This document shows, in pieces, positions 24,968 through 34,501 of a stretch of 64,000 bases of DNA; the first letter of the stretch is position 1; the number at the start of each line of letters is the position of its first letter. This DNA comes from Rhodospirillales bacterium (GTDB lineage: Bacteria; Pseudomonadota; Alphaproteobacteria; Reyranellales; Reyranellaceae). The notes beneath the pieces are model-generated. The model worked only from the letters and a program-made list of their open reading frames with translations. It searched no databases and was not told the DNA's origin. The translations under genes and the position numbers were made by a program. The stretch is taken from NCBI GenBank assembly GCA_016699855.1, contig CP064988.1, positions 2,322,501 to 2,386,500 on the forward strand. The letters run 5' to 3'.

Positions 24968-26296
24968 TCAGCCGTCCTTGGAGCAGTCGCGCGGCGTGAT
25001 CTTCTTCTCGGCCGCGTACTTGGCCGCCGTCTCCTTGACCATCGGCGCCAGGATCTGGTCGTCGCCCTGGTACCAGTCGGAGATCACCTTCCAGGCCTTG
25101 CCGTCCCACTGGTGCAGGCGCGAGGCGCGCGCGCCCTCGTGGTCGGCGCAGGTCACCTTGAGCGGCTGCAGCACGCCCTCGAAGCCCAGCGCCTTGATGC
25201 GCTCGGCCGTGAGGTTGAGGTTCTCGAGGCCCCAGCGGACCTGCTCGCCGGTCAGCGGCTTGTTGCCGAACTTGGCCTGCGCGGTGCGGATCGCCTCGAC
25301 GCCGAGCATCGCGTTGATCAGGCCGCGGTTGTAGAGCACGTGGCCGATCTCCTCCGGCTTGGCCTGGCTCTGCCCCTTCGACACGACGAACTTCTCGATG
25401 TCGACGTGCACGGCGTACTTGCCGGAGCCGTGCTGCAGCATCAGCGCCTTGTAGCCCGCGCCCTTCTCGCCGGCCGGGATCACGTCGGGCTCGGCGCCCG
25501 ACCACCACACGCCGATCATCTTGTCGCGCGGGTAGTTGACGTTGCCGGCCTCGGTCACGGAGGTCGAGTTCATCACGCCCCAGCCCCACAGGAGCACGTA
25601 GTCCGGCCGCTGCTGGCGGATCTGCAGCCACTGCGACTTCTGCTCGTTGCCGGGATGCGGCACGGGGATCGGCAGGAACTCGAAGCCGAGCCGCTTGCTC
25701 ATCGCGTCGAGCAGGGCGATCGGCTCCTTGCCGTAGGGCGAGTCGTGGTAGACCAGCGCGATCTTCTTGCCCTTGAGCTTGTCGGCGCCGCCCATCTCCT
25801 TGGCGATGTGCTGCATGGCGACGTTGGCCGCCGTCCAGTAGGTGCCGAGCAGCGGGAAGTTCCACTGGAACACCGCGCCGTCGCGCGACTCCGACCGGCC
25901 GTAGCCCATCGTGATCAGCGGGATCTTGTCGCCCGGCGCCTTCTCGGTCAGCGCGAAGGTGATGCCGGTCGACAGCGGGCTGACGAACGACGCGCCGGTC
26001 GGGCCCTTGCCCTTGAGGCGCTCGTAGCACTCGACGCCGCGGTCGGTGGCGTAGCCGGTCTCGCACTCCTCGAACGTCAGCTTGACGCCGTTGATGCCGC
26101 CGTCGCGCTCGTTGATCATCCGCAGGTAGTCGCCCATGCCGTTGGCGAACGGGATGCCGTTCGGCGCGTAGGCGCCGGTGCGGTACACCAGCAGCGGCAC
26201 GAACTGCTCGTTCTGCGCCGACGCCGGCGCGGCCAACGACGCCGCGCCCGCCACCATGGCTGCGGCGAGCATCCCCAACCTCATCGCTTTACCCAT
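24968..26296 (-). CDS. Branched-chain ABC transporter substrate-binding protein
   Basis: Periplasmic solute-binding protein (Peripla_BP_6 type), 442 residues, larger than LivJ/LivK. The signal peptide (MRLGMLAAAMVAGAASLAAP) ends in ASAQ near residue 28. Ligand-binding regions such as FEECETGYATDRGVECYERLK and SPLSTGITFALTEKAPGDKIP are typical of the large variant linked to acyl-CoA ligase operons. The start has AAGGAGG seven bases upstream. It lies between livM and livF, and a GC hairpin follows its stop. The ligand may be aromatic or fatty-acid-like, not an amino acid. Confidence 0.92.
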   Translation of the reverse strand: MGKAMRLGMLAAAMVAGAASLAAPASAQNEQFVPLLVYRTGAYAPNGIPFANGMGDYLRMINERDGGINGVKLTFEECETGYATDRGVECYERLKGKGPTGASFVSPLSTGITFALTEKAPGDKIPLITMGYGRSESRDGAVFQWNFPLLGTYWTAANVAMQHIAKEMGGADKLKGKKIALVYHDSPYGKEPIALLDAMSKRLGFEFLPIPVPHPGNEQKSQWLQIRQQRPDYVLLWGWGVMNSTSVTEAGNVNYPRDKMIGVWWSGAEPDVIPAGEKGAGYKALMLQHGSGKYAVHVDIEKFVVSKGQSQAKPEEIGHVLYNRGLINAMLGVEAIRTAQAKFGNKPLTGEQVRWGLENLNLTAERIKALGFEGVLQPLKVTCADHEGARASRLHQWDGKAWKVISDWYQGDDQILAPMVKETAAKYAAEKKITPRDCSKDG

Positions 26297-26425
26297 CTCG
26301 CTTCCTCCTTTTGCCGGACCGTCGGCGGGCGGCGCCCGCTGGTGTCCGGAAGATAGAGCGCCCGACCACGCACCGCCATCCCGGGCGACCGCGGCGGGCG
26401 CGCCGCGGCCCCGGACCGTCCGCGC

Positions 26426-27502
26426 TCAGTGCGGGAACGGCCACAGGCGCAGCTTCTCCTTGGCGATCGACCACAGCCGCGCGAGCCCGTGCGGCTCGAC
26501 GATCAGGAAGAACACGATCAGCGCGCCGAACACCATGAACTCGATGTGCGACACGGTCGCGGTGCTGATCGTCCATCCGACCAGGGCGCCGAGCGGCGGC
26601 AGCGCCTGGTTGAGGAAGATCGGCAGCACGACCACGAACGCCGCGCCGAGGAAGCTGCCGAGGATCGACCCCAGCCCGCCGATGATGATCATGAACATCA
26701 GCTGGAACGAGCGGTCGATGTTGAAGGTCAGCGGCTCCCACGAGCCGAGGTGCACGAACGCCCAGAGCGCGCCGGCGACGCCGATCAGGAACGACGACAC
26801 AGCGAAGGCGCTGAGCTTGGCGAACATCGGGCGGATGCCGATGATCTCGGCGGCGATGTCCATGTCGCGGATCGCCATCCACTGGCGGCCGATATGGCCG
26901 CGCACCAGGTTCTTGGCGGCCAGCGCCAGCGCCACGGTGAAGGTCAGCGCCACCAGGTACTTCGCGGTCGGCGACGACAGGTCGAGGCCGAACGCCTGGA
27001 GCGGCGGGGCGTTGACGGAGCCCGACGGCGTGTAGTTGGTGAACCACTTCACGCGCAGGAACGCCCAGTCGAAGAAGAACTGCGCCGCCAGCGTGGCGCA
27101 GGCCAGGTAGAAGCCCTTGATGCGCAGGCTGGGGATTCCGAACGCCACCCCGACGGCGGCGGCGGCGAAACCGCTGAGCAGCACGCAGACGAAGGGGTTG
27201 AGGAAATCCAGGCGGATCGCGAGGTTGTAGGCGGCGTAGGCGCCGATCGCCATGAAGGCGCCGGAGCCGAGCGACACCTGTCCGCAGTAGCCCATCAGCA
27301 CGTTGAGGCCGATCGCCGCCAGCGCGAGGATGACGGTCGGGATCAGGATCGCCTTGTACATGTAGTCGGAGGCGAACGCCGGAACCAGCAGGTACGCGGC
27401 GGCGACCGCCGCCAGCACCACGGCCTTGTCCTGCAGGATCGGGAAGATCGCCTGGTCGTCGACGTAGGACGTCTTGTACTGGCCGGCTTCGCGGTAGATC
27501 AC
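26426..27502 (-). CDS. livM: LivM-type branched-chain ABC transporter permease
   Basis: Inner-membrane permease, 358 residues, starting with GTG. About nine membrane segments and the family motifs GYCGQVSLGSGAFMAIGAYAA, GIPSLRIKGFYLACATLA and GQWMAIRDMD-like sequence (RQWMAIRDMDIAAEIIGI). It follows livH by 16 bases. Confidence 0.93.
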   Translation of the reverse strand: MIYREAGQYKTSYVDDQAIFPILQDKAVVLAAVAAAYLLVPAFASDYMYKAILIPTVILALAAIGLNVLMGYCGQVSLGSGAFMAIGAYAAYNLAIRLDFLNPFVCVLLSGFAAAAVGVAFGIPSLRIKGFYLACATLAAQFFFDWAFLRVKWFTNYTPSGSVNAPPLQAFGLDLSSPTAKYLVALTFTVALALAAKNLVRGHIGRQWMAIRDMDIAAEIIGIRPMFAKLSAFAVSSFLIGVAGALWAFVHLGSWEPLTFNIDRSFQLMFMIIIGGLGSILGSFLGAAFVVVLPIFLNQALPPLGALVGWTISTATVSHIEFMVFGALIVFFLIVEPHGLARLWSIAKEKLRLWPFPH

Positions 27503-27518
27503 GGCGTTTCCCCCGGCC

Positions 27519-28445
27519 TCAGACGCGCTCGATGATCTTCTCGCCGAACAGGCCCTGCGGCCTGACCAGCAGGAAGGCGAGCGCCAGCACGTACGCGAAC
27601 CAGATCTCGATGCCGCCGCCCATCGACGGACCGACGTACACCTCGGCCAGCTTCTCGCCGGCGCCGATGATCAGGCCGCCGATGATGGCGCCGGGCACCG
27701 AGGTCAGGCCGCCGAGGATCACCACCGGCAGCGCCTTGAGCGCCACCAGCGACAGCGAGAACTGCACGCCGAGCTTGCTGCCCCAGACCACGCCGGCCAC
27801 CAGCGCCACCAGCCCGGCGACCAGCCAGACGATGAACCAGATCTGGTTCAGCGGGATGCCGACGGACTGGGCGGCGGCGTGGTCGTCGGCGACCGCGCGC
27901 AGCGCGCGTCCGACGCGGGTGCGCTGGAAGAACACCGCCAGCGCGGCCACCAGCAGGCCGGCGATCACGCCCGCCCAGACGTCGAGCTGGTTCACCAGCA
28001 CGCCGCCGTCGAACACCGCCTCGAGGATGAACATGGGCTCCTTGGGCAGGCCGATGTGGAGCGGATAGACGTCGGAGCCGAACACCGTCTGCGCCAGCCC
28101 CTCGATGAAGAAGGTGACGCCGATCGTCGCCATGAACAGGATGATGCCCTCCTGGTTCACGAGCTTGCGCAGCACCAGGCGCTCGACCCCCCACGCGACC
28201 ACCGCCATGACGGCGCCGGCGAAGGCGAACGCGGCGACCAGCGCCACGCCGAACGGCCAGCCCCACTTGCCCTGCATCACCTCCAGCGACCGGACCAGCG
28301 CCAGCGCCGCCGTCAGCACCATCGCGCCCTGCGCGAAGTTGAACACGCCCGACGCCTTGAAGATCAGCACGAAGCCGAGCGCGACCAGCGAGTAGAGGAC
28401 GCCGGCGAGAAGACCGCCGGTGAGGACCTCGATGAAGAAACCCAT
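27519..28445 (-). CDS. livH: LivH-type branched-chain ABC transporter permease
   Basis: Inner-membrane permease, 308 residues, with eight or so membrane segments. It shows the LivH N-terminal TGGLLAGVLYSLVALGFVLI and KASGVFNFAQGAM, and the EAA-like loop RALRAVADDHAAAQSVGI. It lies between livG (13 bases) and livM, giving the order livG-livH-livM-binding protein-livF on the minus strand. Confidence 0.94.
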   Translation of the reverse strand: MGFFIEVLTGGLLAGVLYSLVALGFVLIFKASGVFNFAQGAMVLTAALALVRSLEVMQGKWGWPFGVALVAAFAFAGAVMAVVAWGVERLVLRKLVNQEGIILFMATIGVTFFIEGLAQTVFGSDVYPLHIGLPKEPMFILEAVFDGGVLVNQLDVWAGVIAGLLVAALAVFFQRTRVGRALRAVADDHAAAQSVGIPLNQIWFIVWLVAGLVALVAGVVWGSKLGVQFSLSLVALKALPVVILGGLTSVPGAIIGGLIIGAGEKLAEVYVGPSMGGGIEIWFAYVLALAFLLVRPQGLFGEKIIERV

Positions 28446-28458
28446 CTCCGCGGCCCTC

Positions 28459-29247
28459 TCAGTGCGTCGTGCCGAGGTAGGCGGCGATCACTTCGGGATC
28501 CGCCTTCACCTCCGCGGGCGTGCCGTCGCCGATCTTGCGGCCGTAGTCGAGCACGACGACGCGGTCGGAGATGTCCATCACCACCCCCATGTCGTGCTCG
28601 ATCAGGCAGATCGTGGTGCCGAACTCCTCGTTGACCTCGAGCACGAAGCGGCACATGTCCTGCTTCTCCTCGATGTTCATGCCGGCCATGGGCTCGTCGA
28701 GCAGCAGCAGCTCGGGCTCGGCGGCCAGCGCGCGGCCCAGCTCGACGCGCTTCTGCAGCCCGTAGGGCAGGCGGCCGACCGGCGTCTTGCGCACGTGCTG
28801 GATCTCGAGGAAGTCGATGACCCGCTCGACGTGCGCGCGGTGCTCGATCTCCTCGCGCCGGGCGGCGCCGAGATGCAGCGCCTGCGCGAACACGCCGGTC
28901 GACATCTTGAGGTTGCGGCCGGTCATGATGTTGTCGAGCGTCGACATGCCCTTGAACAAGGCGATGTTCTGGAACGTCCGCGCGATGCCCTGCGCCGCCG
29001 CCTCGTGCGGCTTCATCCGCTCGCGCGTCACGCCCTTGTAGGTGATGCGGCCCTCCTGCGGATGGTAGAAGCCGTTGATGCAGTTGAGCATCGAGGACTT
29101 GCCGGCGCCGTTGGGTCCGATGATGGCGCGGACCTCGCCGCGGCGGATGTCGAAGCTGATGCCGGTCAGCGCCTTGACGCCGCCGAACGACAGCGAGATG
29201 TCCTCGACCGACAGCAGGACCTCGGTGAAATCGCGCGCGCGCGTCAT
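28459..29247 (-). CDS. livG: LivG-type branched-chain ABC transporter ATP-binding protein
   Basis: ATPase, 262 residues. Walker A GPNGAGKSS, ARTFQNIALFKGMST (the LivG Q-loop form), signature LPYGLQKRVELGRALA, Walker B LLLLDEPMAGMNIEEK, switch LIEHDMGVVMDISDR. The start at 29247 is five bases beyond the stop of the acyl-CoA ligase gene, so the two are nearly coupled. Confidence 0.94.
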   Translation of the reverse strand: MTRARDFTEVLLSVEDISLSFGGVKALTGISFDIRRGEVRAIIGPNGAGKSSMLNCINGFYHPQEGRITYKGVTRERMKPHEAAAQGIARTFQNIALFKGMSTLDNIMTGRNLKMSTGVFAQALHLGAARREEIEHRAHVERVIDFLEIQHVRKTPVGRLPYGLQKRVELGRALAAEPELLLLDEPMAGMNIEEKQDMCRFVLEVNEEFGTTICLIEHDMGVVMDISDRVVVLDYGRKIGDGTPAEVKADPEVIAAYLGTTH

Positions 29248-29252
29248 GGCGT

Positions 29253-31202
29253 TCAACCCGCCTTGCGCAGCGCCGGCGACGGCGCCACGTCGCGGATCGC
29301 CACGTCGCCCTCGACCATGCCCTTGCGGCCGTCCTCGAAGGTGACCTCGGTGCGGATATGGGCGCGGTCGCGGCCGTCGTACAGCGCCTCCATCAGCGCG
29401 CCGTAGCGCTCGGCGATGAAGCCGCGCCGGACCTTGCGGGTGCGCGTCAGCTCGCCGTCGTCGGCCTCCAGCAGCTTCGGCAGGATCAGGAAGCGCCGGA
29501 TCTGGGCCCCGGCCATCTTCGGGTCGGCCGCCAGGTCGCGGTTGACCTGCCCGACCTCGCCCGCGACCAGGTCGAGCACCTCCGGCCGCGCCGCCAGCTC
29601 CTGGTAGGACGCGTAGGCGATGTCCTGGCGCTCGGCCCAGTTGCCGACCGCCACGAGGTCGATGTTGATGAAGGCCGTCACGAAGCCCCGGCCGTCGCCG
29701 AACGCCACAGCCTCGTTGATGTGCGGGTAGAACTTCAGCTTGTTCTCGATGTACTTCGGCGCGAACAGCGTGCCGTCCGTCAGCTTCCCGACGTCCTTGG
29801 CGCGGTCGATGATGCGCAGGTGCCCGGAATCGTCGACGTAGCCGGCGTCGCCCGAATGGACCCAGCCGTCGGCCGTCTTCGTCTCCGCCGTCGCCGCCGG
29901 GTTCTTGTAGTACTCGAGGAACACGCCGGGTCCGCGGAACAGGATCTCGCCGTTGTCGGCCACCTTGATCTCGACCTGCGGCGCCGGCTTGCCGACGGTC
30001 TCCAGCCGGACGTCGCCGTTGGGATGCATCGTCACGAACACGCTGGCCTCGGTCTGGCCGTAGAGCTGCTTCATGTTGATGCCGAGCGAGCGGTAGAAAT
30101 TGAAGATGTCCGGCCCCACCGCCTCGCCGGCGGTGTAGGCGACGCGCACCCGCGACATCCCCAGCGTGTTGCGCAGCGGGCCGACCACCAGCCATCCGCC
30201 CAGCGCGTGGAGCAGGCGGTCGCCCAGCGGCACGGGCCGGCCGTCCAGCAACGCGCCGCCGACCCGGCGCGCGACCTCCATGAAGTACGCGAACATCCGC
30301 CGCTTGAGGGCGCCGGCGTCCTCCATGCGGATCATCATGGAAGTCAGCATGCTCTCGAGCACGCGCGGCGGGGCGAAATAGTAGGTGGGTCCGATCTCGC
30401 GCAGGTCGGTCTGGACCGTCTCCGCCGATTCCGGGCAGTTCACCGTGAAGCCGACGACGTGGCCCTGGGCGTAGGAGAAGATGTGGTCGCCGACCCACGC
30501 CATCGGCAGGTAGCTCAGGATCTCGTCGGTGTCGCGCAGGCCGTCGAACTCGGCGGCGTTGGCGGCGCTGATCCGGAGGTTGTCGAAGCTCAGCACGACG
30601 CCCTTGGGACGGCCGGTCGTGCCCGAGGTGTAGAGCATCACGGCGGCGTCGCCGCCGGCCCCCTTGGCGATCTCGGCGTCGAGGAAACCCGGCTTGTCGC
30701 GCTCGAGCGCCCGGCCCTTGTCCTGGACGGCCGCGTAGGAGTGGAGGCCCTCGTAGTCGCGCAGGCCGCGCGGATCCTCGTAGATCAGGGTGGCGAGCGC
30801 CGGCACCGAGTCGCGGATCTCGAGCAGCTTGTCGATCTGCTCCTGGTTCTCGGCCAGCGCGAAGCGGGCGTCGGCGTTCTCCACGACGTAGGCCATCTCG
30901 GTCGCGACCGCGTCCTGGTATACGGGCACCGGGATGCCGCCGAGCATCTGGGCCGCGTCCATCGCCCAGTAGAGCCGCGGACGGTTGTCGCCGACGATGA
31001 CCAGCTTGTCGCCGCGGCCGAACCCCAACGCCGCCAGACCGGCGGCGAACGCGCGCGTTTCCGCCAGCATCCGCGACCAGGTGTAGGTCTGCCAGATGCC
31101 GTATTCCTTTTCGCGATAGGCGGGCCGCCCGCCGCGATCACGCGCGTTGCGTGCCAGCAGCTTCGGAAAAGTGTCGGCGGTCTCCGGGCCCCCGTGAGCC
31201 AT
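29253..31202 (-). CDS. AMP-binding long-chain acyl-CoA ligase leading the Liv operon
   Basis: ATP-dependent acyl/aryl-CoA synthetase, 649 residues, cytoplasmic. P-loop-like motif MLYTSGTTGRPKGVVLS near residue 195, A5-type YGQTEASVF near 390, and the hinge GYVDDSGHLRIIDRAKDV near 475 are those of long-chain (FadD15-like) ligases. The start is set at ATG 31202 with GGGAGG four bases upstream; a TTG extends the frame by four codons. First gene of a six-gene operon with livG, livH, livM, a binding protein and livF, so the imported compound is probably a carboxylic acid activated to its CoA thioester on entry. Confidence 0.92.
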   Translation of the reverse strand: MAHGGPETADTFPKLLARNARDRGGRPAYREKEYGIWQTYTWSRMLAETRAFAAGLAALGFGRGDKLVIVGDNRPRLYWAMDAAQMLGGIPVPVYQDAVATEMAYVVENADARFALAENQEQIDKLLEIRDSVPALATLIYEDPRGLRDYEGLHSYAAVQDKGRALERDKPGFLDAEIAKGAGGDAAVMLYTSGTTGRPKGVVLSFDNLRISAANAAEFDGLRDTDEILSYLPMAWVGDHIFSYAQGHVVGFTVNCPESAETVQTDLREIGPTYYFAPPRVLESMLTSMMIRMEDAGALKRRMFAYFMEVARRVGGALLDGRPVPLGDRLLHALGGWLVVGPLRNTLGMSRVRVAYTAGEAVGPDIFNFYRSLGINMKQLYGQTEASVFVTMHPNGDVRLETVGKPAPQVEIKVADNGEILFRGPGVFLEYYKNPAATAETKTADGWVHSGDAGYVDDSGHLRIIDRAKDVGKLTDGTLFAPKYIENKLKFYPHINEAVAFGDGRGFVTAFINIDLVAVGNWAERQDIAYASYQELAARPEVLDLVAGEVGQVNRDLAADPKMAGAQIRRFLILPKLLEADDGELTRTRKVRRGFIAERYGALMEALYDGRDRAHIRTEVTFEDGRKGMVEGDVAIRDVAPSPALRKAG

Positions 31203-31526
31203 ACGTCCTCCCAATGACGTCGTCGTCGCGTCGTTGGCGTCGCGGCCATCTTACGGGCCGTCGAACGCATCGCGCGTTTTTGTGCGTTGCAGCAATGCTT
31301 TAAGACGGCGTTTGGTAGCGGGTCGCCTCCGGGTGGTCAAGCGCGCGCCCTGCGACAAATCGTAGAGGCGGGCGCCGGGCCGCCGCCCGGATCCGCCGGC
31401 CCGCGAACATCGTTCGCGGCGACGCGTCGGATGGGGTAGCGTGCCGGCGGACTTTGGCCGGCTTCGCCGGGGCGGACGTCCACATGGGCCGTCGGGGAGA
31501 CCGGACGAAAATTGGTGGAAGGCCCG
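31203..31526. other. Divergent intergenic region between the Liv operon and the sensor array
   Basis: The 324 bases separate two divergently transcribed operons and must carry both promoters. GC-rich inverted stretches occur (around 31365-31405 and 31450-31475), but no confident -35/-10 pair or operator could be identified. No reading frame with family features is present. Confidence 0.5.
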
Positions 31527-31578
31527 ATGAAGCGTCGCGTCGCGTTCACTCGACTCGCGGCCGCCATCGTGTGCGTCG

Positions 31579-32502
31579 ATGGCGCGGGACGCGCGCGCGG
31601 CGCTCGCCCAGCGACCCGCGCGCATCGGCGCGATCCACTGGGAATCCGCCGACGCGACGTACCGCATGGTCGAACTGCGCGACGGATTGCTGCCGCTCGG
31701 CTACGTCGAGGGGCGCAACATCGAGATCCTGTGGCGCTGGGCGGGGACCAGCCGCGCGCGCGCCCGCCAGGCGGCCGAGGAGCTCGAGGCGGCGGGCGTG
31801 TCGCTGATCTACGCGCACTCGACGCCGACCGTGCACGCCGTCAAGGAGGCCGCGCACCGGACGCCCGTGGTGATCACGGCCGCGGACGTGCTGGCGACCG
31901 GCATCGTCGGCAACCTGACACGGCCCGGCGGCCTGATCACGGGGGTGACCACGATCGGCCCCGAGCTCGCCCCGAAGCGCCTGCAGATACTGAAGGACGT
32001 GCTGCCCCGGATCCGGCGGGTGGGCTTCCTCGCCTCCTCGGTGGACCCGAACGGCGAGACCTTCGTGCGCGAGACCCTGGCCGCCGGCGCGAGCGTCGGC
32101 GTGGCGGTCGTCCCCGTGCGCGTGCGCGGCGCCGAGGAATTCCCCGACGCGCTCGAACGCATGCGCGCGGCGGGCGCCGAGGCCGTCATCCTCCAGACGC
32201 TGTTCCTCGGCGTCGCGCGGCGCTTCATCGACGCCGCGATGGTCCACAAGATACCCTGCGTCGGCGACCAGCCCGGCTTCGTCGACGCCGGCGCGCTGCT
32301 CGCCTTCGGCGCCGACCGCGCCGCGCTCAACCTCCGGATCGGCGTGTACATCGACCGCATCCTCAAAGGCGCGGCGCACGGCGATCTGCCGATCGAGCAG
32401 CCGTCGAAGTTCCGCCTGGTCGTCAACATGAAGGCCGCCCGCGCGCTCGGACTGACCGTGCCGCCCTCTGTGCTGGAACTCGCCGACGAGGTGGTCGAAT
32501 GA
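31579..32502 (+). CDS. ABC_sub_bind-family periplasmic binding protein 1 (signal peptide out of frame)
   Basis: First of four tandem binding proteins of the ABC_sub_bind (DUF534, TrpX-like) family, normally lipoprotein or periplasmic receptors for amino-acid-like ligands. The mature domain begins near RPARIGAIHWES; LVNGLTRPGGLITG-like (GNLTRPGGLITGVTT) and the C-terminal LADEVVE are family features. A good signal peptide start, MKRRVAFTRLAAAIV, lies upstream at 31527 but in another frame. One more CG in the (CG)5 run at 31590-31599 would join them with an ALA-Q cleavage site. As written, only the ATG at 31579 gives an intact, unexported chain. Stop overlaps the next start (ATGA). Confidence 0.75.
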   Translation: MARDARAALAQRPARIGAIHWESADATYRMVELRDGLLPLGYVEGRNIEILWRWAGTSRARARQAAEELEAAGVSLIYAHSTPTVHAVKEAAHRTPVVITAADVLATGIVGNLTRPGGLITGVTTIGPELAPKRLQILKDVLPRIRRVGFLASSVDPNGETFVRETLAAGASVGVAVVPVRVRGAEEFPDALERMRAAGAEAVILQTLFLGVARRFIDAAMVHKIPCVGDQPGFVDAGALLAFGADRAALNLRIGVYIDRILKGAAHGDLPIEQPSKFRLVVNMKAARALGLTVPPSVLELADEVVE

Positions 32503-33449
32503 GGCGGCGCGGACTGCTCTCGGCGCTGGCCGGCGGGCTTCTCGCGACGCCGGCCGGCGCCCGGACGGGCGGACCGCGCCGCGTCGGCGTGCTGATGATG
32601 AACGAGACGCTGTTCGACGCGGCGCTGCTGCGCAAGGCGATGGCCGAGCGCGGCCTGGTCGAGGGTGTGGCGTTCATCGTCGACTTCCGGTCGGCGGACG
32701 GCGACACGAACCGCCTCGACGCGCTGGCGCGCGAGCTGGTCGCCGCCAAGGTCGACGCCATCGTCGCGTGGCAGACGCCGCCGGCGGTCGCCGCCCGGCG
32801 CGCGACGAGCGGCGTTCCGATCGTGATGTCGGCCGGCGACCCGGTCGGCAACGGTCTGGTGGCCAGTTTGGCGCGGCCCGGCGGCAACGTGACGGGCATC
32901 GACGCCTCGACGGCGGAGCTCGGCGGCAAGCGCCTGGAGCTGCTGCGCGAATTGCTGCCGGCGGCGCGGCGGATCGGCGTCATGACCAATCCGCCGGACC
33001 CGTTCGCGGTCCCTTTCGTACGCCAGATCGAGGCCGCGGCGCCGCGTATCGGACTCGCGGTCGAGGTCGTCGGCGTGGACGACGCCGGCGCGCTCGACGG
33101 GCTCGTCCGGTCGATGGTCGAACGGCGGATCGACGCCGCGATCGTGCAGCCCAGCCTGCCCGTGAAACGCATCGCCGAGCTGGCGCTGGCGCACCGCCTG
33201 CCGGCGATGTCGGACAACCGCGTCTTCGCGCACAGCGGCGGATTGCTCGCCTACGGCTCGAATCTCGCCGAGCGCTACCGCCTGGTCGCGACCTATCTCG
33301 ACCGGATATTCAAGGGCGCCAACCCGGCCGACCTGCCGGTGATGCGCCCGACGCAGTTCGACCTGCTCGTCAACCTGCGGACCGCGAAGGCGCTGGGGAT
33401 CGAGGTCCCGTCGGCGTTCCTGCAGCGCGCCGACGAGGTGATCGAATGA
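32499..33449 (+). CDS. ABC_sub_bind-family periplasmic binding protein 2
   Basis: 316 residues, intact. N-terminal signal RRRGLLSALAGGLLATPAGA, then GPRRVGVLMMNET. Family motifs: PIVMSAGDPVGNGLVASLARPGGNVTG, GKRLELLRELLPAARRIGVM and the C-terminal RADEVIE. It overlaps both neighbours by the ATGA arrangement. No permease or ATPase gene accompanies it, so it more likely presents a ligand to the downstream kinase than to a transporter. Confidence 0.85.
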   Translation: MRRRGLLSALAGGLLATPAGARTGGPRRVGVLMMNETLFDAALLRKAMAERGLVEGVAFIVDFRSADGDTNRLDALARELVAAKVDAIVAWQTPPAVAARRATSGVPIVMSAGDPVGNGLVASLARPGGNVTGIDASTAELGGKRLELLRELLPAARRIGVMTNPPDPFAVPFVRQIEAAAPRIGLAVEVVGVDDAGALDGLVRSMVERRIDAAIVQPSLPVKRIAELALAHRLPAMSDNRVFAHSGGLLAYGSNLAERYRLVATYLDRIFKGANPADLPVMRPTQFDLLVNLRTAKALGIEVPSAFLQRADEVIE

Positions 33450-34414
33450 GGCGGCGGGCCGTCCTCGCCGGCGGTGGAGCGCTCGCCACGACCGGCGCGG
33501 CGCGGGCCCAGCGTCCCGCGCGCCCCTTCCGGATCGGCTATCTCGGCGCCGGCGGTCCCGGCGAGACGGCGTTCGCGTTGTTCGGCGCCGGACTGGGCCG
33601 GATCGGCTGGGTGGAGGGGCGCGACTACGTCCTGCGGACGCGCTTCGCGAACAGCGACACGTCGCGGCTGCCGGCGCTGCTCGATCCGCTGCTGGGCGAG
33701 GGGATCGACGTGCTCGTGGCCATCGGCGCGGCGACGCGGGTGGTGCCGGTCGCGGAACGCGCCGTGCCGGTCGTGTTCTCGTTCAGCGGCGATCCGGTCG
33801 TGGCCGGCTACGTGCGCAGCCTCGCGCGCCCCGGCGGCAACGCCACCGGCAACTCGCAGCTGATGTGGGAGCTCGTGGGCAAGCGGCTGGAGCTGCTGCG
33901 GGAGATCGCGCCGGACGCGCGCCGGACGCTGGTGGTGCAGAGCCCGGACCACCCCGGCGAGACCGAGGAGCGCAGCCGCACGCAAGGCGCCGGCGCGCAG
34001 CTCGGCCTGGAGCTGATGGTCCGGCCGGTGCGCGACCGCGCCGCGCTGGAGGCCGCGCTGGCCGAGGGCGAGGCGGCGCGCTGCGATTCGATGCTCTGCT
34101 TCAACGACTCGGTCACGCTGCCCAACCGGCACCTGATCGCCGACCAGGCGCGCCGCATGCGCGTGCCGAGCGTGTTCCCGCGGCGCGATTTCTGCGAGGT
34201 CGGCGGCCTCGCCAGCTTCGGTCCGAACTACCCGGCGCTGGTCGCCCGGCTCGCCGTGTTCGTGGAGCGCATCGCCGGTGGCGCGCGCGCCGGCGACATC
34301 CCGGTCGAGTGGCCGACGGTGATCGAGACGGTCGCCAACAAGCGGACCGCCGACGCGATCGGCCGCGCCCTGCCCGCCATCGTCCTCGCCCGCGCCGACG
34401 AGGTGATCGAATGA
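33446..34414 (+). CDS. ABC_sub_bind-family periplasmic binding protein 3
   Basis: 322 residues, intact. The signal peptide RRRAVLAGGGALATTGAARAQ ends in ARAQ. Shared family stretches are FSGDPVVAGYVRSLARPGGNATG, GKRLELLREIAPDAR and the terminal LARADEVIE. Sequence between the shared motifs differs from its neighbours, as expected if each binds a different ligand. Start and stop both overlap adjacent genes. Confidence 0.85.
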   Translation: MRRRAVLAGGGALATTGAARAQRPARPFRIGYLGAGGPGETAFALFGAGLGRIGWVEGRDYVLRTRFANSDTSRLPALLDPLLGEGIDVLVAIGAATRVVPVAERAVPVVFSFSGDPVVAGYVRSLARPGGNATGNSQLMWELVGKRLELLREIAPDARRTLVVQSPDHPGETEERSRTQGAGAQLGLELMVRPVRDRAALEAALAEGEAARCDSMLCFNDSVTLPNRHLIADQARRMRVPSVFPRRDFCEVGGLASFGPNYPALVARLAVFVERIAGGARAGDIPVEWPTVIETVANKRTADAIGRALPAIVLARADEVIE

Positions 34415-34501
34415 GGCGGCGGCTCATGCTCGGCGCGGCAGGCGCTCTCGCCGCGCCGCTCGCCGTGGCCGCGCAACGTCCGCGCGCGGCGGCGCGTCGC
34501 C

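Noticed and set aside
31203..31214. TTG start extending the acyl-CoA ligase by four codons
   Set aside because: The ATG at 31202 has a good ribosome-binding site inside that extension, so the shorter form is preferred.
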